64,000 nt of DNA from Sediminicola sp963974715 (lineage in GTDB: Bacteria; Bacteroidota; Bacteroidia; Flavobacteriales; Flavobacteriaceae), in assembly GCA_963974715.1 (NCBI GenBank), contig CAXBDK010000013.1:117050-181049 (forward strand). Direction: 5' to 3'. The first letter of the stretch is position 1. Each line of letters begins with the position of its first letter. A program made the translations under genes and the position numbers. This document shows, one piece after another, positions 53,170-61,604 of the stretch. Under the pieces are notes generated by a model that was given only the letters and a program-made list of their open reading frames with translations, did no database searches and was not told the origin of the DNA.

Positions 53170-53970
53170 TAATCTTGGAAGCCACATCCCCAGCGTAGCT
53201 GCGACCGTCCCAATTACAATTCCTATAGTAATAAATAAAAGTAGAATAGAAAATACTGCTTTGATTAAGGGTGTGCGGGATTTTTTGGCCTGAAAATAAA
53301 AGAACACCACTAATTGTGGAAATACATATACAAATACAGACAGAGCATTTAAGAAAGGTCCTGTAAATGTTTCGGGATCAAACCCAACCGGGGCCTTAAA
53401 AATTGCCAGCCACAGCATCAAAAACACTCTGAACAGCCAAACACCACTTATGGCCAAGAACAAATGAACCGCCCATCTCTGATGATTGTCAATATTTCTT
53501 AGAAGAGCATTTTTAATGGTCAAAAAGGCGCATCCCAATATAATCAGCGCATTCATACTAATGACTACGGAGCCCACAGGCCCTCCCACAGATCCCTTGA
53601 CCCATGTAAGATAAAGTCCAGCTATGCTTATAATAAATGCCGAAAAAATATAGATGCGGCCACTAACTCTATGGAAGATCGGGGCATAGCGTCGAAGTTG
53701 CGAAATAAGTTGCATAGGCCCCAAGATGGTAATAATCGCAGCTAAAGCAACGTGCAGACCGAATATTGTATTTCCGACTAAATCACCCTTTATATAGAAA
53801 TTTGGAGTAGCTGTGTTCCATTTTTCAAAATTTCCCAACATAGTGGATTTCCAGTACAACATAAGGATATAATAGGCAAATAACATCTGCCCAATCCATA
53901 CTGCTAAAAACCAAACCTTAACAATACTGTCCATAATCCTTGTCACAAGCACGGAGTATTTTTTTGCCAT
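53167..53970 (-). CDS. DUF2306 membrane protein
   Basis: This 267-residue membrane protein has seven predicted helices and the DUF2306 'GDLVGNTIFGLHVALAAIITILGPMQLI' and 'RRYAPIFHRVSGRIYIFSAFI' features. Histidines His130 and 133 (conserved in the family) sit in helices, which might bind heme or metal, but this is not shown. The ATG at 53970 (MAKKYSVLV) is preferred over one 57 bases upstream. It lies 50 bp from a Crp/Fnr regulator gene on the same strand and has higher AT content than its surroundings. Confidence 0.78.
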   Translation of the reverse strand: MAKKYSVLVTRIMDSIVKVWFLAVWIGQMLFAYYILMLYWKSTMLGNFEKWNTATPNFYIKGDLVGNTIFGLHVALAAIITILGPMQLISQLRRYAPIFHRVSGRIYIFSAFIISIAGLYLTWVKGSVGGPVGSVVISMNALIILGCAFLTIKNALLRNIDNHQRWAVHLFLAISGVWLFRVFLMLWLAIFKAPVGFDPETFTGPFLNALSVFVYVFPQLVVFFYFQAKKSRTPLIKAVFSILLLFITIGIVIGTVAATLGMWLPRL

Positions 53971-54020
53971 AAAAGGGATAATTATTTGGGCAAAAATATG
54001 AGGACGGCCAGCAAATCCAC

Positions 54021-54614
54021 TTAACATTTGTTAGGAAATAGATCCCGTCGTATTCGACTAAGGCTTTCGGGCTTAATTCCCAAATATGAGGCAATATATT
54101 TGAGGGGCACATTTTTATTGACATTTGGCTTGCTATGAACCAATTTTAGATACCGTTGCTCGGCATTAAGTGTAGCCATATCGTTCATACGCTGCTTTTC
54201 TTCCTGCATTAGTTGTTGAAATAATTTTATTGTGTACTCTCGCTGTGTAATGCTGGTTTTGACCGACTTTTCCGTATCGGAATGGGCTATACGAAGCAAT
54301 TCACAGTCGGTAATGCAGTGAAGGTTTTCGTTGCTTACTGTTTGATTGACGAAATGAAAATAGGATGTAAAAAATCTCGGACCCTCATTTAAGTCCACCG
54401 TTACTTCCTCTCCCTTTTCATTTATATGAAAATTCCGCATATGACCGGACACAATAAAGTTGTGATATTTTGGTATACTTCCCGCTTCTTCCAACAGGGT
54501 ATCCTTGGACATGCTTATACATTTAAAATACATACGACATTGATTCTTGTCATGTTCAGGCATCTCAAGAATTTCCGCCACATATTTAAAGAGAGTTTCG
54601 TAGTAGTGGTTCAT
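54021..54614 (-). CDS. Crp/Fnr family transcriptional regulator
   Basis: This 197-residue protein has an N-terminal cyclic-nucleotide-binding-like beta-barrel (about residues 15-120) and a C-terminal winged helix 'NVPLKYIASYLGIKPESLSRIRRDL'. It has no Cys cluster for Fe-S binding, so it is not an Fnr-type oxygen sensor. The Arg-Ser cAMP contact is not obvious, so the ligand is unknown. It probably controls the DUF2306 gene that follows it. TTACTTTG just upstream is a near -7 match. Confidence 0.85.
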   Translation of the reverse strand: MNHYYETLFKYVAEILEMPEHDKNQCRMYFKCISMSKDTLLEEAGSIPKYHNFIVSGHMRNFHINEKGEEVTVDLNEGPRFFTSYFHFVNQTVSNENLHCITDCELLRIAHSDTEKSVKTSITQREYTIKLFQQLMQEEKQRMNDMATLNAEQRYLKLVHSKPNVNKNVPLKYIASYLGIKPESLSRIRRDLFPNKC

Positions 54615-54997
54615 CGTGGTGAATTTTTCAAAGTAAGTTAATAAAATTCTGGAATGGAACGATGATTACTTTTGAATTCCGAGGACAGGATAGATGTCGG
54701 TCAGATGACGTTATTTTCCGAAAAGGAGTTGGACTCTCTTTGCAACGGTTACAGGTTTATTGGAAATTCAACTAACGGATGGGATATTCTTTTAAGTGGG
54801 CTGGGCATGGGCAAAAAAAATGTCTGGTGGGAAACCAACTTTTGGTACGTTCCCACGTTGGTCAAGGTGTCTAATTTGATGGTCGCATTAGATCATGGAA
54901 AAAACCCAAATTCCCCACCCTTCCAATATCCTGGTGGGTAGGAAGGTGATAAGGTCTTTACAAAGTAAGTAGCCGGATAAGTGGCCCAATAACAAAT
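54615..54997. other. Gene-poor region upstream of the Crp gene
   Basis: This 383-bp gap has no convincing gene. A reading frame of 89 codons at 54672-54941 exists, but it has low-complexity composition and no family. The stretch has CCCACC...GGTGGG at 54914-54938. It is more AT-rich than most of the window. Confidence 0.4.
54914..54938 (-). terminator. Possible terminator after the miaA fusion gene
   Basis: The stem CCCACC / GGTGGG with a 13-nt loop is followed about 15 bases later by T6 on the minus strand, 60 bp beyond the miaA stop. It is a weak candidate for the end of the minus-strand run. Confidence 0.35.
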
Positions 54998-56422
54998 CTA
55001 CATTTTAACCTCCCCCAATTTCCACTTGATTTCCTGTACCATTTCCGCTGGGGTCTGGTCTATGGAAACGGTAATCCCGTTCACGGGAGGGGAAAGGGTA
55101 TCAAATTGTGAACGCAGTAGGCCAGGGGGCATAAAATGGTTCTTTCTTTTTTGCAACCGCTCCATGATCTGATCATAGGTGCCCTCCAGATATATAAAAA
55201 CCTCTTTGTTTTCCAAACCCTGCTGTAGCAGTTCCCTATACGATTCCTTTAAGGCGGAGCAGGCGATAACAGCACCCTTTTCTTTGTTTTTTAGGGCCAA
55301 ACGGTTCAGTTCCAAAAGCCAGCCATGGCGATCGTCATCATTTAGGGCGTGGCCCTCCTTCATCTTGGCCACGTTCTCGGGAGGGTGAAAATCGTCCCCG
55401 TCCAAAAAGGGGATATTCAATGCCTCGGCAAGCAATCGGCCGATGGTGGATTTCCCTGAACCGGAAACTCCCATTACAAAAAATATGGATCTGGTACTGG
55501 CCATGGTGCGCACGTGTTTTATTTCTTTATCGATTAAAGGTATAATATCCGTAAAAGGGGCCGAATGGGCAACCCAAAGGGTGTTTTTGTTTCTTTTGAA
55601 CCAGGTCAGCTGTCGTTTGGCAAAACGTCTACTGTTCTTTTTGATTTCGGCAATGGAGAATTCCAGTGAGCATTTTCCTTCCAAATATCTAAAAAGTTCT
55701 TGGTAGCCTACTGTCTGCAGCGCATTCTGGTCCTTATAAGGCTGTAGGGATGTGACTTCCTCCAACAATCCTTCGGCCATCATCAGGTCCACCCGTTGAT
55801 CGATCCGCTCGTAGATTATTTTTCTATCCGCCTGTATACCTACCGTTACGGTCCTGAAATCACGTGGTTTGCGATCTTTTCCCAAAAAGGAAGAATACGG
55901 TTTTCCGGTGCCCAGGCAAATTTCCAAAGCCCTTACCAGCCGATGTGGATTCTGGACATCCATGTTGGAATAATGCACAGGGTCCAACCGGGATAATTCC
56001 TCTTGTAGGGGAACAATCCCTTCTTCTTTTAGGACCAGGTTAAGTCCCGTCCGGTATTTTGGGTCCACTTCCGGAAAGCTGTCCAGACCTTTGGTGACCG
56101 CATCTATATAGAGTCCGCTGCCGCCTACCATGACCACTAGGTCGTTTTTTTGGAACAAGGTCTTCAGCAGTTGTAGGGCCTCACGCTCATAATCCCCTAC
56201 AGAATAGTCATCCCCAATGCCGATATGTTGTACGAAATAATGTTGGGCCGTGCGCAATTCTTCTGTGGACGGTACGGCGGTACCTATCGCCATTTCCTTA
56301 TAGAACTGTCGCGAATCGGCAGATAGTATCACTGTCCCAAAATGTTGGGCCAGTTGTATGGCAAGCCGTGTCTTTCCAATGGCGGTGGGTCCCACCACGC
56401 TGATAAGTATCTTTTCCATCAC
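54998..56422 (-). CDS. miaA: Fusion of MiaA (tRNA dimethylallyltransferase) and gluconokinase-like domain
   Basis: This 474-residue protein has two enzymes. Residues 1-305 are MiaA, with the P-loop GPTAIGKT (11-18), the signature SADSRQFY (34-41), 'VMVGGSGLY' and 'PHRLVRALE'. MiaA adds an isopentenyl group to A37 of tRNA. Residues 312-474 are a GntK-type gluconokinase: P-loop GVSGSGKST (318-326), 'LDGDDFHPPENVAKM' (340-354), 'DDDRHGWL' and 'ACSALKESYR'. MiaA is usually about 300 residues alone. Met307 at 55504 could also start a separate gluconokinase. The frame is continuous. Confidence 0.9.
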   Translation of the reverse strand: MMEKILISVVGPTAIGKTRLAIQLAQHFGTVILSADSRQFYKEMAIGTAVPSTEELRTAQHYFVQHIGIGDDYSVGDYEREALQLLKTLFQKNDLVVMVGGSGLYIDAVTKGLDSFPEVDPKYRTGLNLVLKEEGIVPLQEELSRLDPVHYSNMDVQNPHRLVRALEICLGTGKPYSSFLGKDRKPRDFRTVTVGIQADRKIIYERIDQRVDLMMAEGLLEEVTSLQPYKDQNALQTVGYQELFRYLEGKCSLEFSIAEIKKNSRRFAKRQLTWFKRNKNTLWVAHSAPFTDIIPLIDKEIKHVRTMASTRSIFFVMGVSGSGKSTIGRLLAEALNIPFLDGDDFHPPENVAKMKEGHALNDDDRHGWLLELNRLALKNKEKGAVIACSALKESYRELLQQGLENKEVFIYLEGTYDQIMERLQKRKNHFMPPGLLRSQFDTLSPPVNGITVSIDQTPAEMVQEIKWKLGEVKM

Positions 56423-57252
56423 AGCTTACATCCACATTTATAGCAAAAATCGGCATCGTCCCTATGGCCTTCCGCGGCACAATTGGGACAGGCCTGGGTA
56501 TTGGTATGCACCCTACTGGGCCCTTTGCCCGCCTTTGCGAACTCTACCGATACGATTCCAGTGGGTACGGCAATGATCCCATATCCCAAGACCATGATGA
56601 TGGTGGCGATAAATTGGCCCCAATGGGTCTGAGGGGCAATATCCCCATAACCTACGGTGGTGAGCGTCACAATGGTCCAATAAATGCTTCGGGGGATGCT
56701 GGTGAACCCTGCGGCGTCACTTTCGATATAGTACATGAGAGTACCCATGATGACCGAAAGAATTGCCACCACATATATAAATACCGCTATCTTGGTCCTG
56801 CTGGACCGTAATGACTGATAGAGCAGGGAGGCCTCTCCCAAAAACTTTACCAATTTTAGGATCCTAAAGATCCGGAGCAGTCGAAAGGCCCTAATGGCCA
56901 GAAATATCTGGGATCCCGCGAAGATATAGGAAAGATAGAGGGGAATGGTGGAGATAAAATCGATGATGCCGTAGAAACTGAAGATGTATTTAAAGGGTTT
57001 TCGAATACAGATAATACGGGCTATATACTCCACCGTAAAAAAAATGGTAATGACCCATTCTGACATGACCAAGTACCGATGGTACTTCAGGTCTATTTCC
57101 CTGACGCTTTCCAACATTACCAAGATCACGCTCAAAAAAATCAGGATTATCAGGATAATGTCGAACCATTTCCCCTTGGGGGTATCCGCCTCATAGATAA
57201 TTTCATGAAGCTTGTCCTTCCAGTTCCTGTTGTCTGATTTTTTTTCTGTCAA
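56419..57252 (-). CDS. Voltage-gated-type potassium channel with C-terminal zinc ribbon
   Basis: This 277-residue ion channel has six transmembrane helices. Helix S4 (AIRAFRLLRIFRILKLVKFL) has a regular Arg/Lys spacing, as in voltage sensors. The pore contains the K+ selectivity filter TLTTVGYGD. The C-terminus ends with CPNCAAEGHRDDADFCYKCGCKL, a zinc ribbon with two CxxC pairs. The start codon is 9 bp after the exonuclease gene, and the end overlaps the miaA start (ATGA). Confidence 0.88.
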   Translation of the reverse strand: MTEKKSDNRNWKDKLHEIIYEADTPKGKWFDIILIILIFLSVILVMLESVREIDLKYHRYLVMSEWVITIFFTVEYIARIICIRKPFKYIFSFYGIIDFISTIPLYLSYIFAGSQIFLAIRAFRLLRIFRILKLVKFLGEASLLYQSLRSSRTKIAVFIYVVAILSVIMGTLMYYIESDAAGFTSIPRSIYWTIVTLTTVGYGDIAPQTHWGQFIATIIMVLGYGIIAVPTGIVSVEFAKAGKGPSRVHTNTQACPNCAAEGHRDDADFCYKCGCKL

Positions 57253-57261
57253 GATCGGGCG

Positions 57262-58623
57262 TTAAAGTTCCACAATTTTCTGGACCCTTCTCTTTCTCAG
57301 ATAGGTCTCAATGATATGCTTGGCATTGGCATTTCCCTCCATGGGCGTAATGATCGATTCCAATATCTGTATGTTGTTCATCTGATGGTTAAGGTCAAAA
57401 AAACCAAACCCCTTAAAGGTACCATTTTTTATAAGGATTCCACTTTTTTCGCCCAGCTCCCTGCCTTTGTCAACTATGAGCATGTTTTTATGGGAAAGGG
57501 TATATTTTTCAAGCGCCTCTTCGACACGGGAATTATAGGATTGTGCAGGTTCCACCTGAATACAGGCTCCCAAGCAGTTTCCTTCCCCATACTGCGAACA
57601 GCTCGATTTGGCTTCCGATTGTCCGTTCAGTTTGGGGCACAGCCGGAATTCCTCGTTTAGTTTGTATAAAAAGTTCTGGGCAGAATGGATGCTGTTAAAG
57701 GTGGTCACCGGAATGCGCGTCGGGTGCGTCTTTAATGCTTTTAAGGTGGTGTAGCCATCTTTGTCCATGGTCGGATAAATTCCATGGGAAAAGAGTTTTG
57801 GATGCGAATACGGATTGTATTTGGGTTTATTGCGTCCTAGTTCCCCACTTTCCTTTAAATACGCTAGCAGTTCGGTCCCCGTAAGCTCATAGGTGACCCT
57901 TTTGGTCTCCTTCTGTATTTTTCGCGCACGGTCCCCGTTACCGGTAAAATGTTGGTTTACCCGCTTTTTAATATTGCTGCTCTTTCCCAAAAAGATGATT
58001 TCCCCATCTTTGTTATGCATGTAGTATACCCCTGTTTCGGAAGGCAGTTGTTCTACTATTTCCAATTGTGTGGGCGACAGTTCCCCTAAGGTCTCCGCTT
58101 TGGTGATTTCCTTGATGATGTCCTTGTCGGCATCCTTGGAAAGCAACATTTTGAACAACTTTAAGGTTGCTAGGGCGTCCCCATTGGCCCGATGCCTATC
58201 GCTTACGGGAATCCCAAGGGATCGCACCAGTTTGCCAAGGCTATAGGACTCCTGTTCGGGGATCAGTTTCTTCGCCAGATCTACGGTACAAAGGGTCTTC
58301 CGTTCATAATTAAAGCCAAGGCGGCGGAATTCTGTGCGAAGGATCCGATAATCGAATTGGGCGTTGTGCGCCACGATTACGGCACCATCCGTTATTTCCA
58401 CGATGCGTTTGGCCACCTCGTGAAATTTGGGAGCGGTACGGAGCATTTTATTGTTGATGCCGGTCAGGTTTACCACAAAGGGCTGGATTTCCTTTTCGGG
58501 ATTGATAAGGCTGATGAACTGATCCGTCACCGTATGCCCATCGAATTTATGGATGGCAATTTCGGTGATGCCCTCTTCATTGTATTTTCCTCCCGTGGTC
58601 TCTATGTCGAGTATTGCGTACAT
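57262..58623 (-). CDS. DEDDh exonuclease fused to GIY-YIG nuclease domain
   Basis: This 453-residue protein has an N-terminal DnaQ-type exonuclease (residues 1-160) with 'AILDIETTGG', 'AHNAQFDYRILRTEF' and 'HRANGDALATLKLF' (DEDDh residues). It is followed by a UvrC/Cho-like GIY-YIG domain (about 205-290, 'SETGVYYMHNKDGEIIFLGKSSNIKKRVNQHF'). The second GIY-YIG Tyr is Phe (FLGKS). A long C-terminal part continues to the end. Such fusions are known as Cho-like or DnaQ-UvrC proteins. The role is likely DNA repair. Neighbours are a channel and a PLP protein. Confidence 0.88.
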   Translation of the reverse strand: MYAILDIETTGGKYNEEGITEIAIHKFDGHTVTDQFISLINPEKEIQPFVVNLTGINNKMLRTAPKFHEVAKRIVEITDGAVIVAHNAQFDYRILRTEFRRLGFNYERKTLCTVDLAKKLIPEQESYSLGKLVRSLGIPVSDRHRANGDALATLKLFKMLLSKDADKDIIKEITKAETLGELSPTQLEIVEQLPSETGVYYMHNKDGEIIFLGKSSNIKKRVNQHFTGNGDRARKIQKETKRVTYELTGTELLAYLKESGELGRNKPKYNPYSHPKLFSHGIYPTMDKDGYTTLKALKTHPTRIPVTTFNSIHSAQNFLYKLNEEFRLCPKLNGQSEAKSSCSQYGEGNCLGACIQVEPAQSYNSRVEEALEKYTLSHKNMLIVDKGRELGEKSGILIKNGTFKGFGFFDLNHQMNNIQILESIITPMEGNANAKHIIETYLRKRRVQKIVEL

Positions 58624-58645
58624 CTATCTTTCTTCAGCTTTTTTT

Positions 58646-59305
58646 TCAATGGTGGTTTCGTTCCCCAAAGATATCACTTCCTATCCGGACCATGGTGCTT
58701 CCTTCCTCCAGGGCGATCTTATGATCGGCACTCATGCCCATGGAAAGGACGGACAGGTCGGGCCAACCTGTCCTCAGTCGGTCAAAAATGCCCTTGAGTC
58801 GGGAAAATTCCCGTCTGATCTGATCTCTGTTTTCCGTAAAGGTGGCCATTCCCATCAGGCCCAGCAGTTGAACATGTTGTAACCGTAAGAAATCGTCAGA
58901 ATGCAACAGTTCCTGAAGTTCTTTTTCGTTCAGCCCGAACTTGGTATCCTCCTCGGCGATGTGCAGCTGTAACAGATATGCGATGGTACGGTTGTTTTTT
59001 TTGGCCTGCTTGTTCAGTTCCTTCAATAATTTTAAACTGTCCACCCCATGTACGAGGTGCACATAGGGTGCCATGTATTTTACCTTGTTGGACTGTACAT
59101 GGCCGATCATGTGCCACTCGATATCCTTTGGCAATTGTGACCATTTTTCGGTCATTTCCTGTATTTTATTTTCCCCAAAGATCCTTTGTCCGGCATCATA
59201 TGCCTGTTGCAGGTCTTCCACCGGTTTTGTCTTGGATACGGCAACGAGCACCACCCCCTCGGGAAGGGATTCCCTAATCTTTGCTATATTCTCTTTAATG
59301 GACAT
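58646..59305 (-). CDS. PLP homeostasis protein YggS
   Basis: This 219-residue PLP-binding protein has the lysine in VAVSKTKP (Lys25), 'IFGENKIQEM', 'WHMIGHVQSNK' and 'LSMGMSADHKIALEEGSTMVRIG', the YggS signatures. YggS keeps PLP and 2-ketobutyrate or valine metabolism in balance. Length is normal. It lies between the exonuclease gene and DUF1015 in a seven-gene minus-strand run. Confidence 0.93.
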   Translation of the reverse strand: MSIKENIAKIRESLPEGVVLVAVSKTKPVEDLQQAYDAGQRIFGENKIQEMTEKWSQLPKDIEWHMIGHVQSNKVKYMAPYVHLVHGVDSLKLLKELNKQAKKNNRTIAYLLQLHIAEEDTKFGLNEKELQELLHSDDFLRLQHVQLLGLMGMATFTENRDQIRREFSRLKGIFDRLRTGWPDLSVLSMGMSADHKIALEEGSTMVRIGSDIFGERNHH

Positions 59306-59341
59306 TCGCGCTTTTTTTTTGTGCCATATGGCCGTGGGCGG

Positions 59342-60574
59342 TCATAGTTCGTAGATGGTGAGCCCACTTCTCAATTTAGGCTCAATATAAGTACTTTTTG
59401 GGGGCATTACCAAGCCGGCATCGGCTATCTTTTTAATTTCTTCGATGCCAATGGGCAACATGCCGAAACTTACCCTGAAATCCCCGCTATCCACTTCCGA
59501 TTTCATGCCTTCCATGACGGATTTTTGAAATACGTACTTGATCCGTTCATCGTTTCTAAGATCTTTGATGCCCAGAATTGGTTCCAAAACGGTCCGGTAC
59601 AATAGCTGTGTATCCAAACTGTCCAAAATATTCGCGGCCATGTTCCCCGAATCCCGAAACAGAAGGGAATAAAAATGGCCCTCCAGGTACATGCTGAACT
59701 GGTGTTTCCGGATAGGGGGGGACAGATGGTCCCCATGATCCGTTATATGATAGTCCCGTTCGAGTGCGGACATAAATCCTTGGTGGTCCAGGCCGTTCAG
59801 ATCCTTTACCATTCGGATAAATCCTCCTATCCTGATTTCGGATTCGGGGATGAGATAGCTCATAAAATAGTTGGAAGGGGCATTCACGTTGGAGGACTTT
59901 TCCTTTTGATGCTTATCCGCCAACAGTACCGAAGAGGCGCTCCTGTGGTGGCCATCGGCAATATAGAGCGATGCCATGGACCCAAAGGCCGATTGCAATT
60001 GTTCTATGGTCAGGTCATCGGCAATGGCCCATAGGGTATGGGTTGTGCCATCGGCAGTGGTAAAATGGTACAGAGGTTCTTTTTCCCGTTCCTTGTTTAG
60101 GATGTGGGCAATGGTGGGATCGTGCGGATAGGTCATCAATACCGGTTCTGCGTTAAACCCTACGTTCTTTAGATATACCGCAAAGAGGTTCTCCCGTCGT
60201 TTTAGGGTATCCTCGTGTTTTTTGATCACATTGTTTCTGTAATCTTCCACACTGGTCGCACAAAAAAGTCCACAACATTCAAAGTCCCCCATTTGGGTGC
60301 TGTACAAATAAAATGATGCATTTTGGTCCCTTATCAGTATACGGTCTTCCAGAAATTGCTGGTATTTTTGCCGTATTTTCCGTAAGCGTTCCAAACCTGA
60401 TATTTTTTGGGAGGTATTGTGTCCCGGATCTATAATGTGCAGAAAGGAAAAGGGATTTCCATCTAGGATGGCACTTCGTTCCAAGGCGCTATAATCCACA
60501 TAGGACCGTGAAGCCAACTGCGCCGCCTTGTCCTTTGCAGGGCGTATGGCCCGGAACGGTTTTATAATGGCCAT
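59342..60574 (-). CDS. DUF1015 family protein
   Basis: This 410-residue protein matches DUF1015 (SpoOJ/ParA/ParB/RepB-like name in some databases), with 'AIIKPFRAIRP', 'NPFSFLHI' and 'LYIADGHHRSASS'. In other bacteria it is often next to 3-phosphoglycerate dehydrogenase or serine genes. No activity is established. Here it starts 9 bp after the hydroxyacyl-CoA dehydrogenase. Confidence 0.85.
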   Translation of the reverse strand: MAIIKPFRAIRPAKDKAAQLASRSYVDYSALERSAILDGNPFSFLHIIDPGHNTSQKISGLERLRKIRQKYQQFLEDRILIRDQNASFYLYSTQMGDFECCGLFCATSVEDYRNNVIKKHEDTLKRRENLFAVYLKNVGFNAEPVLMTYPHDPTIAHILNKEREKEPLYHFTTADGTTHTLWAIADDLTIEQLQSAFGSMASLYIADGHHRSASSVLLADKHQKEKSSNVNAPSNYFMSYLIPESEIRIGGFIRMVKDLNGLDHQGFMSALERDYHITDHGDHLSPPIRKHQFSMYLEGHFYSLLFRDSGNMAANILDSLDTQLLYRTVLEPILGIKDLRNDERIKYVFQKSVMEGMKSEVDSGDFRVSFGMLPIGIEEIKKIADAGLVMPPKSTYIEPKLRSGLTIYEL

Positions 60575-60583
60575 GCCTTACTT

Positions 60584-61471
60584 TCAGTTGAATTGGGCGG
60601 CCACCTTTTCCGCTTTTTTGGAGGTTGTGTAATCATAGAACCCCTCCCCGGATTTTATTCCCAGTTTTTTGGCCATGACCATATTTACCAATAGGGGGCT
60701 GGGGGCATACTTCGGGTTCTTAAACCCGTTGTAAAGGACGTTCAGAATGGAGAGGCACACATCCAATCCTATAAAATCTGCCAGTTGCAGGGGGCCCATG
60801 GGATGGGCCATTCCCAATTTCATGACGGTATCTATTTCTTGGACCCCTGCCACGCCATGGTGCAACGTTTCTATGGCTTCGTTGATCATGGGCATCAAGA
60901 TCCTATTGGCCACAAACCCGGGGTAGTCCCTCACTTCGGTAGGGGTCTTTCCCAAATTAATGGAGAGGTCCATAACATCTTGGGTCACCTTGTCGGAGGT
61001 GCTGTACCCCCTGATTACCTCCACCAGTTTCATGATGGGTACCGGATTCATAAAATGCATACCTATTACCTGCTCCGGTCTTTTGGTGACCGATGCTATT
61101 TGGGTAATGGAAATGGAAGAAGTATTGGTCGTCAAAATGGCCTCCTTTTTACAGTTTCGGTCCAACGAACGAAAGATTTCCAGTTTTACCTCCAAATTTT
61201 CCGTTGCGGCTTCCACCACCAGGTCCACATCGGAAACCCCTTTTTCCATATCGGTACCGGTCTGTATGTTCAACAGGGACTTATCCTTCCCATGGGGAGA
61301 AAGAACCTCCTTTTGCACCATTCTTTCCATATTTTGCGCAATCGTCAACAGCGCTTTTTCCAGATTAGTGGGCGATACGTCCAAAAGGGTTACCTGATAT
61401 CCGTTCTGGGCAAACACATGGGCAATTCCGTTTCCCATGGTACCGGCCCCTATGACCGCAATTTTTTTCAT
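60584..61471 (-). CDS. 3-hydroxybutyryl-CoA dehydrogenase
   Basis: This 295-residue NAD-binding enzyme has the Rossmann motif IAVIGAGTMGNGIAHVFAQNGY and the substrate motif 'GMHFMNPVPIMKLVEVIRG' with catalytic His. The C-terminal dimer domain includes 'LDVCLSILNVLY'. It oxidises or reduces short-chain 3-hydroxyacyl-CoA in butyrate or fatty acid metabolism. No other beta-oxidation genes are adjacent. Confidence 0.92.
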   Translation of the reverse strand: MKKIAVIGAGTMGNGIAHVFAQNGYQVTLLDVSPTNLEKALLTIAQNMERMVQKEVLSPHGKDKSLLNIQTGTDMEKGVSDVDLVVEAATENLEVKLEIFRSLDRNCKKEAILTTNTSSISITQIASVTKRPEQVIGMHFMNPVPIMKLVEVIRGYSTSDKVTQDVMDLSINLGKTPTEVRDYPGFVANRILMPMINEAIETLHHGVAGVQEIDTVMKLGMAHPMGPLQLADFIGLDVCLSILNVLYNGFKNPKYAPSPLLVNMVMAKKLGIKSGEGFYDYTTSKKAEKVAAQFN

Positions 61472-61604
61472 ATTTTTTTAGGTTTAATGGTCAGATGTTA
61501 TCCGATCGTAAACATATGTTCGGGTTTATGGGTGGTTATAGGGCTTGATACGTGTTCCCTCGCTTCATTGGCTCCTTGAAAAAGCCCAAGAATAGGCCCA
61601 TGGT

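Noticed and set aside
54672..54941. 89-codon reading frame upstream of the Crp gene
   Set aside because: No family resemblance, odd composition, no promoter or start context. Treated as chance.
60785..61579. 264-codon antisense frame over the hydroxyacyl-CoA dehydrogenase
   Set aside because: Shadow of a well-supported gene; composition is His/Gly-rich and typical of a reverse frame.
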